This document shows, one piece after another, positions 48,761-57,243 of a stretch of 64,000 nt of DNA (position 1 is the stretch's first letter; the number at the start of each line of letters is the position of its first letter). Both the position numbers and the translations under genes were made by a program. The notes below the pieces were generated by a model. It did no database searches. It saw nothing but the letters and a program-made list of their open reading frames with translations, and had not been told where the DNA came from. Source of the stretch: Tenuibacillus multivorans (GTDB taxonomy: Bacteria > Bacillota > Bacilli > Bacillales > Alkalibacillaceae); assembly GCF_900103915.1 (NCBI RefSeq), contig NZ_FNIG01000004.1, positions 186,001 through 250,000 of the forward strand, read 5' to 3'.

Positions 48761-49483
48761 ATGGGTCAAGATTTGACAGGTAAGATAGCTTATATTACAG
48801 GAGCTGGATCAGGAATTGGTCGTGCGACAGCAATTGAATTAGCCAAAGAAGGTGTACACGTAGGGTTAATTGCACGGACCGAGAGTAAGTTGCAATATGT
48901 CGCTGAAGAGGTCAAAGCTTACGGTGTGCAAGCAGATTATGTAACGGTTGATATAGCAGATATAGACGCAGTCAATCAAGCTATCGATCAACTGAGAGCA
49001 AACTTAGGTTCAGCCGATATTTTAATAAATAATGCAGGTGTTGGATCTAAAGGTAACCTAGTTGACGCCGAACCTGAAGAATGGAAGCGACCAATTGAGG
49101 TTAATGTATTTGGAACTTATCACGTCACACGAGCTGTATTACCGGACTTAATTGAGAAAAATAAAGGTGATATTATTAATATTTCGTCTAGTAATGGACT
49201 GAAGGCAACGGCTGGATCGTCCGCTTACAGTGCTTCCAAATTTGCGGTACAAGGAATGAGTGAGGCATTGATGCAGGAGGTTCGTCCATATAACATTCGC
49301 GTATTCACGATGAATCCGAGTTTGGTGGCAACGGAGCTTGTCTTTGGTGACCAATTAGAACAAAAAAATGAAAACAAATATATGCAACCGGAAGATCTAG
49401 CCGAATTTATGGTGTCCCAGTTGAAATTAAACCAACGCATATTTATTAAACAATCACTACAGTGGGCAACCAATCCATTTTAA
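48761..49483 (+). CDS. Short-chain dehydrogenase/reductase (3-ketoacyl-ACP reductase-like)
   Basis: ATG 48761 (MGQDLTGKIAYITGAGSGIG) lies eight bases after AGAAAGGA; earlier in-frame codons have no ribosome site. The 240-residue classical SDR has the cofactor motif TGAGSGIGRATA (about 13-24), NNAG (about 91) and the catalytic Ser-Tyr-Lys in ISSSNGL...SAYSASKFAVQG (about 140-161). ARTESK at about 38 suggests NADP(H). It is followed after 24 bases by an EamA exporter. Substrate unknown. Confidence 0.88.
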   Translation: MGQDLTGKIAYITGAGSGIGRATAIELAKEGVHVGLIARTESKLQYVAEEVKAYGVQADYVTVDIADIDAVNQAIDQLRANLGSADILINNAGVGSKGNLVDAEPEEWKRPIEVNVFGTYHVTRAVLPDLIEKNKGDIINISSSNGLKATAGSSAYSASKFAVQGMSEALMQEVRPYNIRVFTMNPSLVATELVFGDQLEQKNENKYMQPEDLAEFMVSQLKLNQRIFIKQSLQWATNPF

Positions 49484-49507
49484 ATATAAAAGTACTGTGG
49501 TGATGAT

Positions 49508-50377
49508 ATGAAATTAAGTGTCCTTCTTGTTTTAATGGCGGCTATTTTATGGGGGACGACGGGAACAGCACAGGCGCTAGCCCCAACTAACGCTTCACCG
49601 TTAGTTATCGGTGCCTTGCGCCTATTAATTGGTGGTGGCACCTTGCTTATTTACATCGCTTTTCAACGTAATTTTACAATTAAAGGTATCCCTAAGAAAG
49701 CTTTATTCATTAGTGCGCTGGCCATGGCTCTATATCAGCCGTTTTTCTTTTCAGGTGTTCATATGACAGGAGTTGCGATTGGGACGGTGGTTGCCATTTG
49801 TAGTGCTCCCATATTTGCTGGCTTGATCGAATGGCTTATTTATCATAGACTTCCAGACTGGGTGTGGGGCTTATCTACAATTCTAGCAGTTATCGGATGT
49901 TTACTGCTTTTTCAGTCGGAGGAAAGTATTGTTTTTGATCCATTAGGTGTGTTGTTTTCGTTAATCGCGGGCTTGTCGTTTGCAATCTACACGTTTGTTA
50001 GTAAAAGTCTTGTTGCTGAACATCCACCTGATGTAGTTGTTGCGCTTGTTTTTAGCTCAGCTGCCGTTTTTCTTTTGCCGTTATTATTCACAGCCGATTT
50101 AAGCTGGACATTACAATGGTCAGGCATGTTATCAGTTCTTCACCTCGGAATCCTTGCAACGGCTTTATCTTATATTTTATTCGCACGCGGATTAAAAGGA
50201 GTAGCGGCCTCAACAGCCGTTACCCTCGCATTAGCTGAACCACTGACAGCTTCGATATTAGGGTTATTCTTACTCGGAGAAAAATTGACATTACTATCTG
50301 GATTTGGTCTTGTTTTGCTCATGGCTGGTTTAATTTTATTGTCGAATAAGCAACGATTCAAAAACGTACGAGCATAG
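49508..50377 (+). CDS. EamA/DMT family transporter
   Basis: A 289-residue protein with ten helices in two repeated EamA halves. The first has ILWGTTGTAQAL (about 14-25) and LRLLIGGGTLLIY; the second has SLIAGLSFAIYTFVSK and ALSYILFARGLKGVAASTAV, quoted in part. The end of each half has the helix with EP (ALAEPLTASILGLFLLGE, about 240-257) typical of RhaT/YdcZ-like exporters. It probably exports small metabolites. GGTGATGAT precedes the ATG. Confidence 0.9.
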   Translation: MKLSVLLVLMAAILWGTTGTAQALAPTNASPLVIGALRLLIGGGTLLIYIAFQRNFTIKGIPKKALFISALAMALYQPFFFSGVHMTGVAIGTVVAICSAPIFAGLIEWLIYHRLPDWVWGLSTILAVIGCLLLFQSEESIVFDPLGVLFSLIAGLSFAIYTFVSKSLVAEHPPDVVVALVFSSAAVFLLPLLFTADLSWTLQWSGMLSVLHLGILATALSYILFARGLKGVAASTAVTLALAEPLTASILGLFLLGEKLTLLSGFGLVLLMAGLILLSNKQRFKNVRA

Positions 50378-50385
50378 CCGTGCGT

Positions 50386-50691
50386 TTATTTTTTGTTCCA
50401 CTTCCGGTCGAAGCCAACCACCAAAGCCGTTAGCATATAGCCAATCATTGTATAGATCAATAGGGCAAATATGGAGGAGAATTCAATGACGTATGTTTCA
50501 TCTAACACTTTATTTGAAAATGTGCCTTTAAATGGACGAAGTAAAGGTTCGCTTATACCATATATCCATTCAACAAATGAAGCCGTTTCAGATGCTCCAA
50601 AAAACCGTAGAATGATACGCAAGCCCAAAATAAACTGAACGATACCAAAGAGGATACTAATTAAATGGTTGATAATACCTAACACTTTCAT
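50386..50691 (-). CDS. YggT-like small membrane protein
   Basis: ATG 50691 lies seven bases after GGAGGCG; an upstream in-frame ATG at 50727 is less well placed. The 101-residue product has two or three membrane helices, with VQFILGLRIILRFFGAS (about 17-33) and ISEPLLRPFKG (about 45-55). The combination of a helix ending LRxxLRFFG and SEPLLxPF recalls the YggT family (two-helix repeat proteins). It ends by convergent orientation against the EamA gene, nine bases away. Function unknown. Confidence 0.7.
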   Translation of the reverse strand: MKVLGIINHLISILFGIVQFILGLRIILRFFGASETASFVEWIYGISEPLLRPFKGTFSNKVLDETYVIEFSSIFALLIYTMIGYMLTALVVGFDRKWNKK

Positions 50692-50823
50692 GCAGAACGC
50701 CTCCTTCAAAATATTTTCCTTAGACATATTTCATCCTAAACATTTCAAAAATAAGTATATATGTATTATGCTAAATCCTAGTAAATACATATGATATCTT
50801 ATACTTGCGAAAGGAGCACAATC

Positions 50824-51975
50824 ATGACAAAAGAACAAAATATTTTTCTTAAAAATGATCGTCATGTTGATTTATATAAAAAGGCTACTGAGCTTTCTGA
50901 TCAATTAAAGCAATATGTAAAAGAGTCGGATCAGGAAGCGCGTTTTTTATCGGAGACGGTGCAGACTCTAAAGGATCATCACTATTTATCCATTATATTA
51001 CCAGAGGAATACGGCGGTGAGGACTTATCTTTATATGAATGGTTGCTTATGCAAGAGAAAATTGCAGAGGGTGACGCACCAACGGCTCTTTCTGTCGGTT
51101 GGCATAATGGGTTGTTAATGGATCTAAAGGAATATGACGTTTGGTCGGAAGAAGATTTCGCTTGGGTGGCGAAAGAGGCAGGTGAGCAAAAATTATTCAA
51201 TCGTGCTTCCACAGAGAAAAATACCGGTAGCCCAACGCGTGGAGGCCGTCCGGAAACGGTAGCAACTCGAAGTGGAGATGGATATGTTTTAAATGGACGG
51301 AAAACGTTTACGACCATGGCTAGTGTCCTTGATTATGCCGTTGTATCTGCTTGGGTAGAAGACGAAGAAATTCTCGGATGGTTCGTGATTGATATGACCT
51401 CAGAGGGTGTATCGGTTGATCCAACTTGGGACACATTAGGTATGCGTGGGACGGCGAGTGATGATTTAGTTTTAGATCAAGTGAACGTGAGTCAAGATAG
51501 CTTAGTAGAACGTAAAAGTAAAAAGTCAGTTCCTAAGGGGTGGTTGTTGCATATTCCAGCCTGTTACTTAGGAATTGCAAAAGCTGCCATAGACGATGCA
51601 GTAAAATTTGCAAAAAAATTTCAACCTAATAGTTTAGAGCATCCGATAGCGAAAGTGCCTCATATTAGACAAAAAATCGGTGAAATGGAAATGCTGTTAA
51701 TGCGAGCTCGTCATTATTTATTTAGTATTGCGCAGGAATGGGACCAATTTCCCGAAAAACGCGGGGAACTCTCCAAAGATTTAGCGACTGTTAAAGTTAC
51801 AACGACGAACGATGCAAATAAAATTGTTGATCTCGCTATGAGAATTGCAGGTGGCCGCGGCCTATCAAAAGATTATCCGTTTGAGCGCTATTACCGTGAT
51901 GTGCGCGCTGGCCTACACAATCCACCAATGGATGATCTTGTATTAGAACAATTGGCTTCAAGTTTGTTAGATTAG
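50824..51975 (+). CDS. Acyl-CoA dehydrogenase family flavoprotein
   Basis: ATG 50824 follows GAAAGGAGCAC. The 383-residue protein has the three acyl-CoA dehydrogenase parts: an N-terminal helical domain with LPEEYGGEDLSLYEWLLMQE (about 58-77), a middle beta domain with TFTTMASVLDYAVVSAWVED and WDTLGMRGTASDDLVLDQV (about 202-220), and a C-terminal helical domain with AMRIAGGRGLSKDYPFERYYRDVRAG, quoted as GGRGLSKDYPFERYYRD (about 347-363). No Glu is visible at the usual helix-K position, so it may act as a monooxygenase or dehydrogenase of the DszC-like subgroup. Monocistronic. Confidence 0.85.
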   Translation: MTKEQNIFLKNDRHVDLYKKATELSDQLKQYVKESDQEARFLSETVQTLKDHHYLSIILPEEYGGEDLSLYEWLLMQEKIAEGDAPTALSVGWHNGLLMDLKEYDVWSEEDFAWVAKEAGEQKLFNRASTEKNTGSPTRGGRPETVATRSGDGYVLNGRKTFTTMASVLDYAVVSAWVEDEEILGWFVIDMTSEGVSVDPTWDTLGMRGTASDDLVLDQVNVSQDSLVERKSKKSVPKGWLLHIPACYLGIAKAAIDDAVKFAKKFQPNSLEHPIAKVPHIRQKIGEMEMLLMRARHYLFSIAQEWDQFPEKRGELSKDLATVKVTTTNDANKIVDLAMRIAGGRGLSKDYPFERYYRDVRAGLHNPPMDDLVLEQLASSLLD

Positions 51976-52006
51976 TGATGATAAGGGTTATGTGATAAAC
52001 ATAAAG

Positions 52007-52036
52007 TTGACTTTTAATTCCTGAAACAGTTATACT
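52007..52036 (+). promoter_or_regulatory. Sigma-A promoter of cshA
   Basis: TTGACT (52007-52012), 18 bases, TATACT (52031-52036). It gives an untranslated leader of nearly 180 bases before the cshA start. Confidence 0.6.
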
Positions 52037-52126
52037 GAATTGTCTTAGGAAAAGTTCGGTCATTCTTATCGCTTAGTTAAATTTGGATAAAATCATAGTG
52101 AACATGGAAAGCTAAGCCATAGTATT

Positions 52127-52176
52127 AAACTTCGTCTCCAGCCCCACGCTTGGAGGCTGAGTGAAGACGAGTTTTT
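52127..52176 (+). terminator. Attenuator-like hairpin in the cshA leader
   Basis: AACTTCGTCT pairs with AGACGAGTTT around an inner CAGCC/GGCTG stem. A run of five T follows. It stands about 45 bases before the cshA ribosome site, so it may limit read-through into the helicase gene, or it may end the preceding transcript. Confidence 0.55.
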
Positions 52177-52220
52177 CGATTATAAGATAAAATTTTCATA
52201 TATATTTAGGAGGAGCAAGA

Positions 52221-53708
52221 TTGACATCATTTAAAGATTTTCAGATCGGTGAAGATATTATCAAATCTTTATCGAATATGGGGTTTGAAAACCCAACCCC
52301 CATTCAAGAAAAAGCGATTCCCGTTGCCTTAGAGGGACGGGATATGATTGGACAAGCTCAAACAGGTACGGGTAAAACAACGGCTTTTGGGGTACCGATG
52401 ATTGATAAGATAACATTGGATCAGTCAAAAGTACAGGGTCTGGTCATCGCACCGACACGCGAATTAGCCATTCAAGTAGGTGAAGAATTAAATCGAATCG
52501 GCCAGCACAAAAGGGTTCGAACAGTTCCGGTTTATGGTGGCCAAGATATTCAAAGGCAGATTAAAGCTTTGAAAAAACACCCACAGATTGTGGTCGCGAC
52601 GCCAGGGCGTTTATTAGACCACATTCGTCGACGTACGATTCGACTAGATGAAATTCAAACCGTTGTTTTAGATGAAGCGGATGAAATGTTAAATATGGGA
52701 TTCATTGAGGATATTGAGGCGATTTTAGCTGAAATCCCGTCTGAATACCAAACATTACTTTTTTCAGCGACGATGCCACAACGTATTCAACGTTTAGCCG
52801 AGCGTTTTATGGATCAACCGGAAGTTATTCGAATAAAAGCGAAGCAGTTAACCGTTGAAAATATCGAGCAATTTTATTTAGAAGTCAAAGAACCCCAAAA
52901 ATTTGATGTTCTTTGTAAATTATTAGATATTGAATCACCTGATTTAGCCATTATTTTTGGACGGACAAAGAAACGTGTCGATGAATTAACGGAAGGGCTA
53001 TTAAAACGTGGTTATTCTGCTGAGGGAATACACGGTGATATTACGCAAAACAAACGTGAGCGTGCGATTAAACGATTTAAGAATCAAACAACCGACATCT
53101 TAGTGGCAACGGATGTAGCAGCACGTGGTTTAGATATTTCAGGTGTGACACACGTTTATAATTTTGACTTACCTCAAGACCCTGAAAGCTATGTTCACCG
53201 TATTGGCCGTACGGGTCGTGCTGGTAATAAAGGCCAAGCCGTTACCTTTGTCGTTCCGCGTGAGTTTGAACATTTAAAAAACATTGAGGAACTAACGAAA
53301 CACAAGATGACGCGCAAACAGATTCCTTCTTACGATGATGTGCTCGAAGGTATCCAAAAAGCGACACGTGATGATTTACTGAATGCCTTAGAGGATCAAG
53401 ATTTCCAGAAGTATAAACGTGTAGCGGAAAATCTATTGGATGAGTATCATTCGGTTGATGTGGTTGCTGCTGCTTTAAAGCTATTAGCTAAAGAGCCAGA
53501 CCGTACACCAGTAAAACTTTCAGCCGTGTCACCTTTACGTGTGAAGAAAGTGCGACAAGGAAAAGGTGGCGGGAACCGCAAGCGACATAATAACAGACGT
53601 GGTGGCGGCCAGAACCGTAACCGTGGCGGTGGTCGTCGACGTGATGATCGACGCCCTAACAACAGAGGGAATAGAGGAAACCGCAAACGTAGAAACCCGA
53701 ATCAATAA
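52221..53708 (+). CDS. cshA: DEAD-box RNA helicase CshA
   Basis: TTG start at 52221 after TAGGAGGAG, giving [13 protein letters not shown]. The 495-residue helicase shows the Q motif ([14 protein letters not shown]), motif [11 protein letters not shown] (about 46-55), DEAD in [13 protein letters not shown] (about 150-162), SAT at about 182 and motif [12 protein letters not shown] near 330. The last 70 residues are rich in Arg, Gly and Asn ([19 protein letters not shown]), an RNA-binding tail. Length and layout match CshA of B. subtilis (494 residues), the main helicase of the RNA degradosome and cold adaptation. Confidence 0.95.
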   Translation: MTSFKDFQIGEDIIKSLSNMGFENPTPIQEKAIPVALEGRDMIGQAQTGTGKTTAFGVPMIDKITLDQSKVQGLVIAPTRELAIQVGEELNRIGQHKRVRTVPVYGGQDIQRQIKALKKHPQIVVATPGRLLDHIRRRTIRLDEIQTVVLDEADEMLNMGFIEDIEAILAEIPSEYQTLLFSATMPQRIQRLAERFMDQPEVIRIKAKQLTVENIEQFYLEVKEPQKFDVLCKLLDIESPDLAIIFGRTKKRVDELTEGLLKRGYSAEGIHGDITQNKRERAIKRFKNQTTDILVATDVAARGLDISGVTHVYNFDLPQDPESYVHRIGRTGRAGNKGQAVTFVVPREFEHLKNIEELTKHKMTRKQIPSYDDVLEGIQKATRDDLLNALEDQDFQKYKRVAENLLDEYHSVDVVAAALKLLAKEPDRTPVKLSAVSPLRVKKVRQGKGGGNRKRHNNRRGGGQNRNRGGGRRRDDRRPNNRGNRGNRKRRNPNQ

Positions 53709-53730
53709 ATAGTCATGATGGGGGATGAAT

Positions 53731-53883
53731 ATGCTTAAAGTATTAATATTGTCCATAGTAATTATTATCGCGGTATTAGCACTATCCGTTTTTGCTATTT
53801 CGAAAGGTTATGCCTATGAGCATAAGATTGATCCGTTACCAGATGACTCGAAGTTAGATGATAAAGAAGAAAAGAATAGTTAG
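53731..53883 (+). CDS. YtzI-like small membrane protein, 50 aa
   Basis: ATG 53731 follows GGGGGATGAAT. The 50-residue peptide has one N-terminal membrane helix (MLKVLILSIVIIIAVLALSV) and then ISKGYAYEHKIDPLPDDSK and an acidic tail. The SKGYAYxHxIDPLP motif right after the helix is what I recall of the Bacillus YtzI proteins. It starts 22 bases after cshA, and a terminator follows, so it is probably the last gene of that operon. Function unknown. Confidence 0.75.
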   Translation: MLKVLILSIVIIIAVLALSVFAISKGYAYEHKIDPLPDDSKLDDKEEKNS

Positions 53884-53888
53884 TTTGC

Positions 53889-53917
53889 AAACTCTGCTCT
53901 CGTAGCAGAGTTTTTCT
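53889..53917 (+). terminator. Terminator after cshA and the YtzI-like gene
   Basis: AACTCTGCT / AGCAGAGTT stem, five-base loop, T run. Confidence 0.85.
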
Positions 53918-54088
53918 TTAATTATGGGCGTTTTAGGAAGTCGTCTACTTGTTAAATCTTCAGTCTCTACTCCAAAAGTCGTATACATATTTCTATCTTT
54001 TTACGGATAAAACTTACACAAAATCTCCGATGTATTGGTGTGTTGTTCATTATACGATAAAGGCAACACATGAAAAGGAGATTATTAA

Positions 54089-54811
54089 ATGAATAGAAAA
54101 ATTGTAATTACTGGAGGAACGAAAGGTTTAGGAAAAGCTCTAGCCTTAGCTTTTGCAAAAGAGGGAGATGCCATTGCCATATGCGCACGGAATGAAGCGG
54201 GGCTTAACGATATGAAAATATTGCTGCATGAGTTAGGAGCGCATGTTCTAGCTATTCAGGCTGATGTTGCAAATGAAGTTGATGTCGAGAGGTTTGTTTC
54301 CAGTGTAGAAGCCAAATGGGGTCATATTGATATTCTAATTAATAATGCCTCGATTTACGGATCCGGTCCGACCTTATTGGCGGATTATCCGATTAATCAA
54401 TTTAAAGAAGTCATGGATGTTAATGTGATGAATCCACTTCTTATGACGCAAAGAGTGTTACCGGGAATGTTACAGCGTGATAAGGGATTAATTGTTAATA
54501 TCACTTCTGAAGCGGGTCATCATGGTTATCCTGGCTGGGGTGCTTATGGTGTATCTAAATTTGGTCTCGAAGGTTTGACTGAAATTTGGGCAGCTGAATT
54601 AAAGGAATCTAATATAAATGTCCACATGATTGATCCAGGTGAAATGGATACTGCCATGCACGATTTGGCTGTTCCGGATTGTGATTATGAGTTAGCAGAT
54701 CCAAACGATGTTGCCAAAGCAATTGTGTATTTAGCTTCAGAATCCAAACAGTTTAACGATATTCGATTAACCGCTGAAGAACTCTTGGAGGTATCTCAAC
54801 ATGGCTCTTAA
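54089..54811 (+). CDS. Short-chain dehydrogenase/reductase in operon with a QueA-like gene
   Basis: A 240-residue classical SDR: TGGTKGLGKALALAFAKEG (about 7-25, cofactor loop), ARNEAG (NADP-type), NNASIYG (about 90), the catalytic Ser in NITSEAG and Tyr-Lys in GWGAYGVSKFGLEGL (about 148-162). AAAAGGAG precedes the ATG. It overlaps the QueA-like gene by 11 bases and so is translationally coupled to it. The three-gene unit SDR, QueA-like, VOC suggests a shared pathway on a modified nucleoside or related small molecule; the substrate is unknown. Confidence 0.88.
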   Translation: MNRKIVITGGTKGLGKALALAFAKEGDAIAICARNEAGLNDMKILLHELGAHVLAIQADVANEVDVERFVSSVEAKWGHIDILINNASIYGSGPTLLADYPINQFKEVMDVNVMNPLLMTQRVLPGMLQRDKGLIVNITSEAGHHGYPGWGAYGVSKFGLEGLTEIWAAELKESNINVHMIDPGEMDTAMHDLAVPDCDYELADPNDVAKAIVYLASESKQFNDIRLTAEELLEVSQHGS

Positions 54812-55823
54812 AACATTCGAGATACCGAAAGATCTAAACGCTTCTCTTCCAGCAGAGTACCGAAATGGTTCTCGCGATCAGGTAAAAATGATGGTAACTG
54901 AAGCAGGGGAAACGACCTTCACGTCATTCAAAAATTTATCTGACTATGTACAACCGGGTGATGTTTTGATTTTTAACAATACACGAACCATACCTGCGAG
55001 TCTAAAAGTTGAGTGGAAAGATAAAATAATAGAAATTCGTCTCTCTCAGCAAATCGATAACTTGATTTGGGAAGGGATTGTATTAAAAGAGAATGTGAAT
55101 ATTGGTGATAGACTTATAGTGTCATCAAACCTTACGTTCGCAGTCATGGGTCAAGGAAGTGAAGCGCCGTTATTACAGTTAGAAAGTGGTTTGAACACCC
55201 AGGAGACCATCATGGAAATTCTCTCGGTTGGCGAGCCGATTCGATATGATTATATTTATCAACCTTTTCCAATCAACACATATCAAACGGTTTATGGATC
55301 GGTTCCAGGTTCGATGGAAATGCCATCTGCGGGTCGAGCGTTTACATGGCAAATCATCAACACGTTAAAAGAAAAGGGTGCTAAGGTTGGCTTTGTTCAA
55401 CTCTTTACAGGCCTAAGCTATTATGAAAAAGACCGTTGGCCGAATCCCTCTAATCACCCTGAACGCTTCTGTGTATCAAAAGAGGTTGCGGATTTGGTCA
55501 ATCAAGCAAAACGAAAAGGGAATCGAGTCATCGCTGTTGGAACCACAGTCGTTCGAGCTCTTGAATCAGCCGGGAAGCTGGGTGATGTGGTTGAGAAGAA
55601 TAATGAATATACCGATCTTTATGTTAATGAACGTTATGAACGAAAAGTGGTCGATAGTTTACTGACGGGCTTGCACGAGCCTGAGGCGAGCCATTTAGAT
55701 ATGTTGACATCTTGGCTATCAAAAGATGAAATCACAGCTTTGTATCATGAGGCCATTGAACGACAGTTTTTGTGGCATGAGTTTGGTGACCTGCATTTAA
55801 TTTTAGGTGATGACCCATCATGA
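54801..55823 (+). CDS. QueA-like S-adenosylmethionine:tRNA ribosyltransferase-isomerase paralogue
   Basis: A 340-residue member of the QueA family, which normally transfers the ribosyl part of SAM to preQ1 in tRNA to give epoxyqueuosine. Aligned motifs are VLIFNNTRTIPASL (about 54-67), YQTVYGSVPGSMEMPSAGRAFT (about 154-175, quoted as YQTVYG and MPSAGRAFT) and VIAVGTTVVRALES (about 242-255). They differ from canonical QueA (VLNDTRVIPARL, APTAGLHFT, VGTTSVRTLES). The locus is not next to tgt or ruvB as the true queA is in Bacillus. This is probably a second, diverged enzyme. Coupled to the SDR upstream and the VOC gene downstream. Confidence 0.85.
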   Translation: MALKTFEIPKDLNASLPAEYRNGSRDQVKMMVTEAGETTFTSFKNLSDYVQPGDVLIFNNTRTIPASLKVEWKDKIIEIRLSQQIDNLIWEGIVLKENVNIGDRLIVSSNLTFAVMGQGSEAPLLQLESGLNTQETIMEILSVGEPIRYDYIYQPFPINTYQTVYGSVPGSMEMPSAGRAFTWQIINTLKEKGAKVGFVQLFTGLSYYEKDRWPNPSNHPERFCVSKEVADLVNQAKRKGNRVIAVGTTVVRALESAGKLGDVVEKNNEYTDLYVNERYERKVVDSLLTGLHEPEASHLDMLTSWLSKDEITALYHEAIERQFLWHEFGDLHLILGDDPS

Positions 55824-56149
55824 ACATTCATCATATAGGTTTTGAGGTTGAAAATTTACAACAAGCGGTTGAATTCTTTGAAAAGCAGTGTCAGATGAAT
55901 ATTATTAATACACTAAAATGGAATAGTGAACAGATCGTTTTTTTAAGGTCCAAAAGTGGAATGGTGATTGAATTAACAGAGGGTCATAACTTTGATACGC
56001 ACATCGCTTATGAAAATATAAATCTGACCGATTGGATTAAACACACGAAGAACAGTATAGACGGTCCTTATCAAGTCCTAGATGGTGAAACAGTCTTTGT
56101 TCATAATCATCAACACCCTTGGTATGAGATATGTTCATTTAAAATTTAA
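55820..56149 (+). CDS. VOC family protein coupled to the QueA-like gene
   Basis: A 109-residue single VOC domain starting MNIHHIGFEVENLQQAVEFFE, whose ATG overlaps the stop of the QueA-like gene (ATGA). Possible metal ligands are His4-His5, the Glu in MVIELTEGHNF (about 53-63) and His/Glu near the end (HNHQHPWYEICSF). Domain halves are complete, although the protein is short. Third gene of the SDR-QueA-VOC unit. Function unknown. Confidence 0.82.
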   Translation: MNIHHIGFEVENLQQAVEFFEKQCQMNIINTLKWNSEQIVFLRSKSGMVIELTEGHNFDTHIAYENINLTDWIKHTKNSIDGPYQVLDGETVFVHNHQHPWYEICSFKI

Positions 56150-56150
56150 A

Positions 56151-56181
56151 AAACCGGGCGCCTAATTAAGGCGTCCGGTTT
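56151..56181. terminator. Bidirectional terminator between convergent genes
   Basis: AAACCGGGCGCCT / AGGCGTCCGGTTT, 13 pairs with one mismatch, five-base loop, A/T runs on both sides. Confidence 0.85.
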
Positions 56182-56185
56182 GAAT

Positions 56186-56662
56186 TTAATTTAAAGCGTT
56201 TTGATTAAAGAAAGTCTCAAATTCGTCCATTGTTTCGCGATCACCAACAATACGATCGACTTCTTCGCCGTCTTCGAAATGAATAAGGGTAGGTGTTGCT
56301 TCAATATGGTAGTCATTCCAACCGTCTTCAAACTCTAACAGGTTGTATTGCTTCACGTCCACACCCATTTCATCAGCTAATGGCATGAGTCGAGGTGTTA
56401 GGTTTCGGCAGTGTGAACACTCAGGACTGAAGAAATAAACCGTGACATCTTCTCCAGCATCTAATTTTTCTTGCAATTCATCAGGTAAAATGATGTTTTG
56501 ATAATGCTCGTTATCTAATAACTCAGCTGTTGATGAATTAAGTGACTCCTTACCATATGGGTTATCACCGCCTACAGTTTCAGTTTGTGCCAAATTGGTT
56601 AAAATGGCTACAGCGATAAACAGGACAATTATTGTCGCTCCAAATATGATCAACTTTTTCAT
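56186..56662 (-). CDS. Membrane-anchored thioredoxin-like protein (BdbA/BdbD-like partner of BdbC)
   Basis: A 158-residue protein with an N-terminal membrane anchor (residues 4-24), a short linker and a thioredoxin fold outside the membrane. The redox motif is CSHC in VYFFSPECSHCRNLTP (about 78-93), with cis-Pro in IEATPTLIHF (about 126-135). The gene starts two bases after the BdbC stop, so the two work as a pair: this protein oxidises or exchanges disulfides on exported proteins and BdbC re-oxidises it. The fold is shorter than BdbD and closer to thioredoxins of this operon type. Confidence 0.88.
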   Translation of the reverse strand: MKKLIIFGATIIVLFIAVAILTNLAQTETVGGDNPYGKESLNSSTAELLDNEHYQNIILPDELQEKLDAGEDVTVYFFSPECSHCRNLTPRLMPLADEMGVDVKQYNLLEFEDGWNDYHIEATPTLIHFEDGEEVDRIVGDRETMDEFETFFNQNALN

Positions 56663-56663
56663 A

Positions 56664-57086
56664 TTATTCCTCCTTCATTCGTTTCCAAACGATAATTGAC
56701 GTGATCAAAATGATTAAAAATGCTGTTCCTGCTAGAAATGGAATGGAGATAAATCCGAACCGATCAATATAAGCACCTGTGCAGGATACCCGTCCACATG
56801 CAGGGGATGCTTCCGCTAAAGCCTCAATTCTTTGAATCAAGTAATGATAGCTTGAAATAAGAAAACCGATTATGGAAAATACCGTTGTATGATAGACGGT
56901 TTTAGGGTCTTTAATCGCAATACCAATAAGTAAGATAATAACCATTGGATACATGAAAATACGCTGAATCCAACAAAGCTTACACGGTTCGTATAACTTG
57001 ATTTCTGAGAAGTAAAGTGAACCTAATGTGGCAACAAAGGCCACGATCCAAGCAAAAAGCATTAAATTTTCGTTCTTCTTGTCCAT
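56664..57086 (-). CDS. bdbC: Disulfide bond oxidoreductase BdbC (DsbB-like)
   Basis: ATG 57086 (MDKKNENLMLFAWIV) is six bases after AGGTG; a GTG at 57095 overlaps that site. The 140-residue protein has four membrane helices and the two DsbB cysteine pairs, CKLC in YEPCKLCWIQRIFMYP (about 34-49) and Cys in SPACGRVSCTGAYID (about 97-111). It passes electrons from the exported thioredoxin-like protein to menaquinone. It matches BdbC of B. subtilis in size and motif order. First gene of a two-gene operon. Confidence 0.93.
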   Translation of the reverse strand: MDKKNENLMLFAWIVAFVATLGSLYFSEIKLYEPCKLCWIQRIFMYPMVIILLIGIAIKDPKTVYHTTVFSIIGFLISSYHYLIQRIEALAEASPACGRVSCTGAYIDRFGFISIPFLAGTAFLIILITSIIVWKRMKEE

Positions 57087-57243
57087 CCATTTCACCTACA
57101 ATAATATCAGACATTTGTGAAGATTATAGCTTACTAAAAAAGATTATAGTACTTATTCTACTAGAAAGAAAAACATACGAATTATTATTTTTTAAAATTT
57201 TTATGACTTAATGTATACTTGTTGTCGACAGGAGGTTGTCATA

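Noticed and set aside
53447-53756. Minus-strand arginine/proline-rich open frames opposite the end of cshA
   Set aside because: These are reverse readings of the RGG-rich tail of the helicase.
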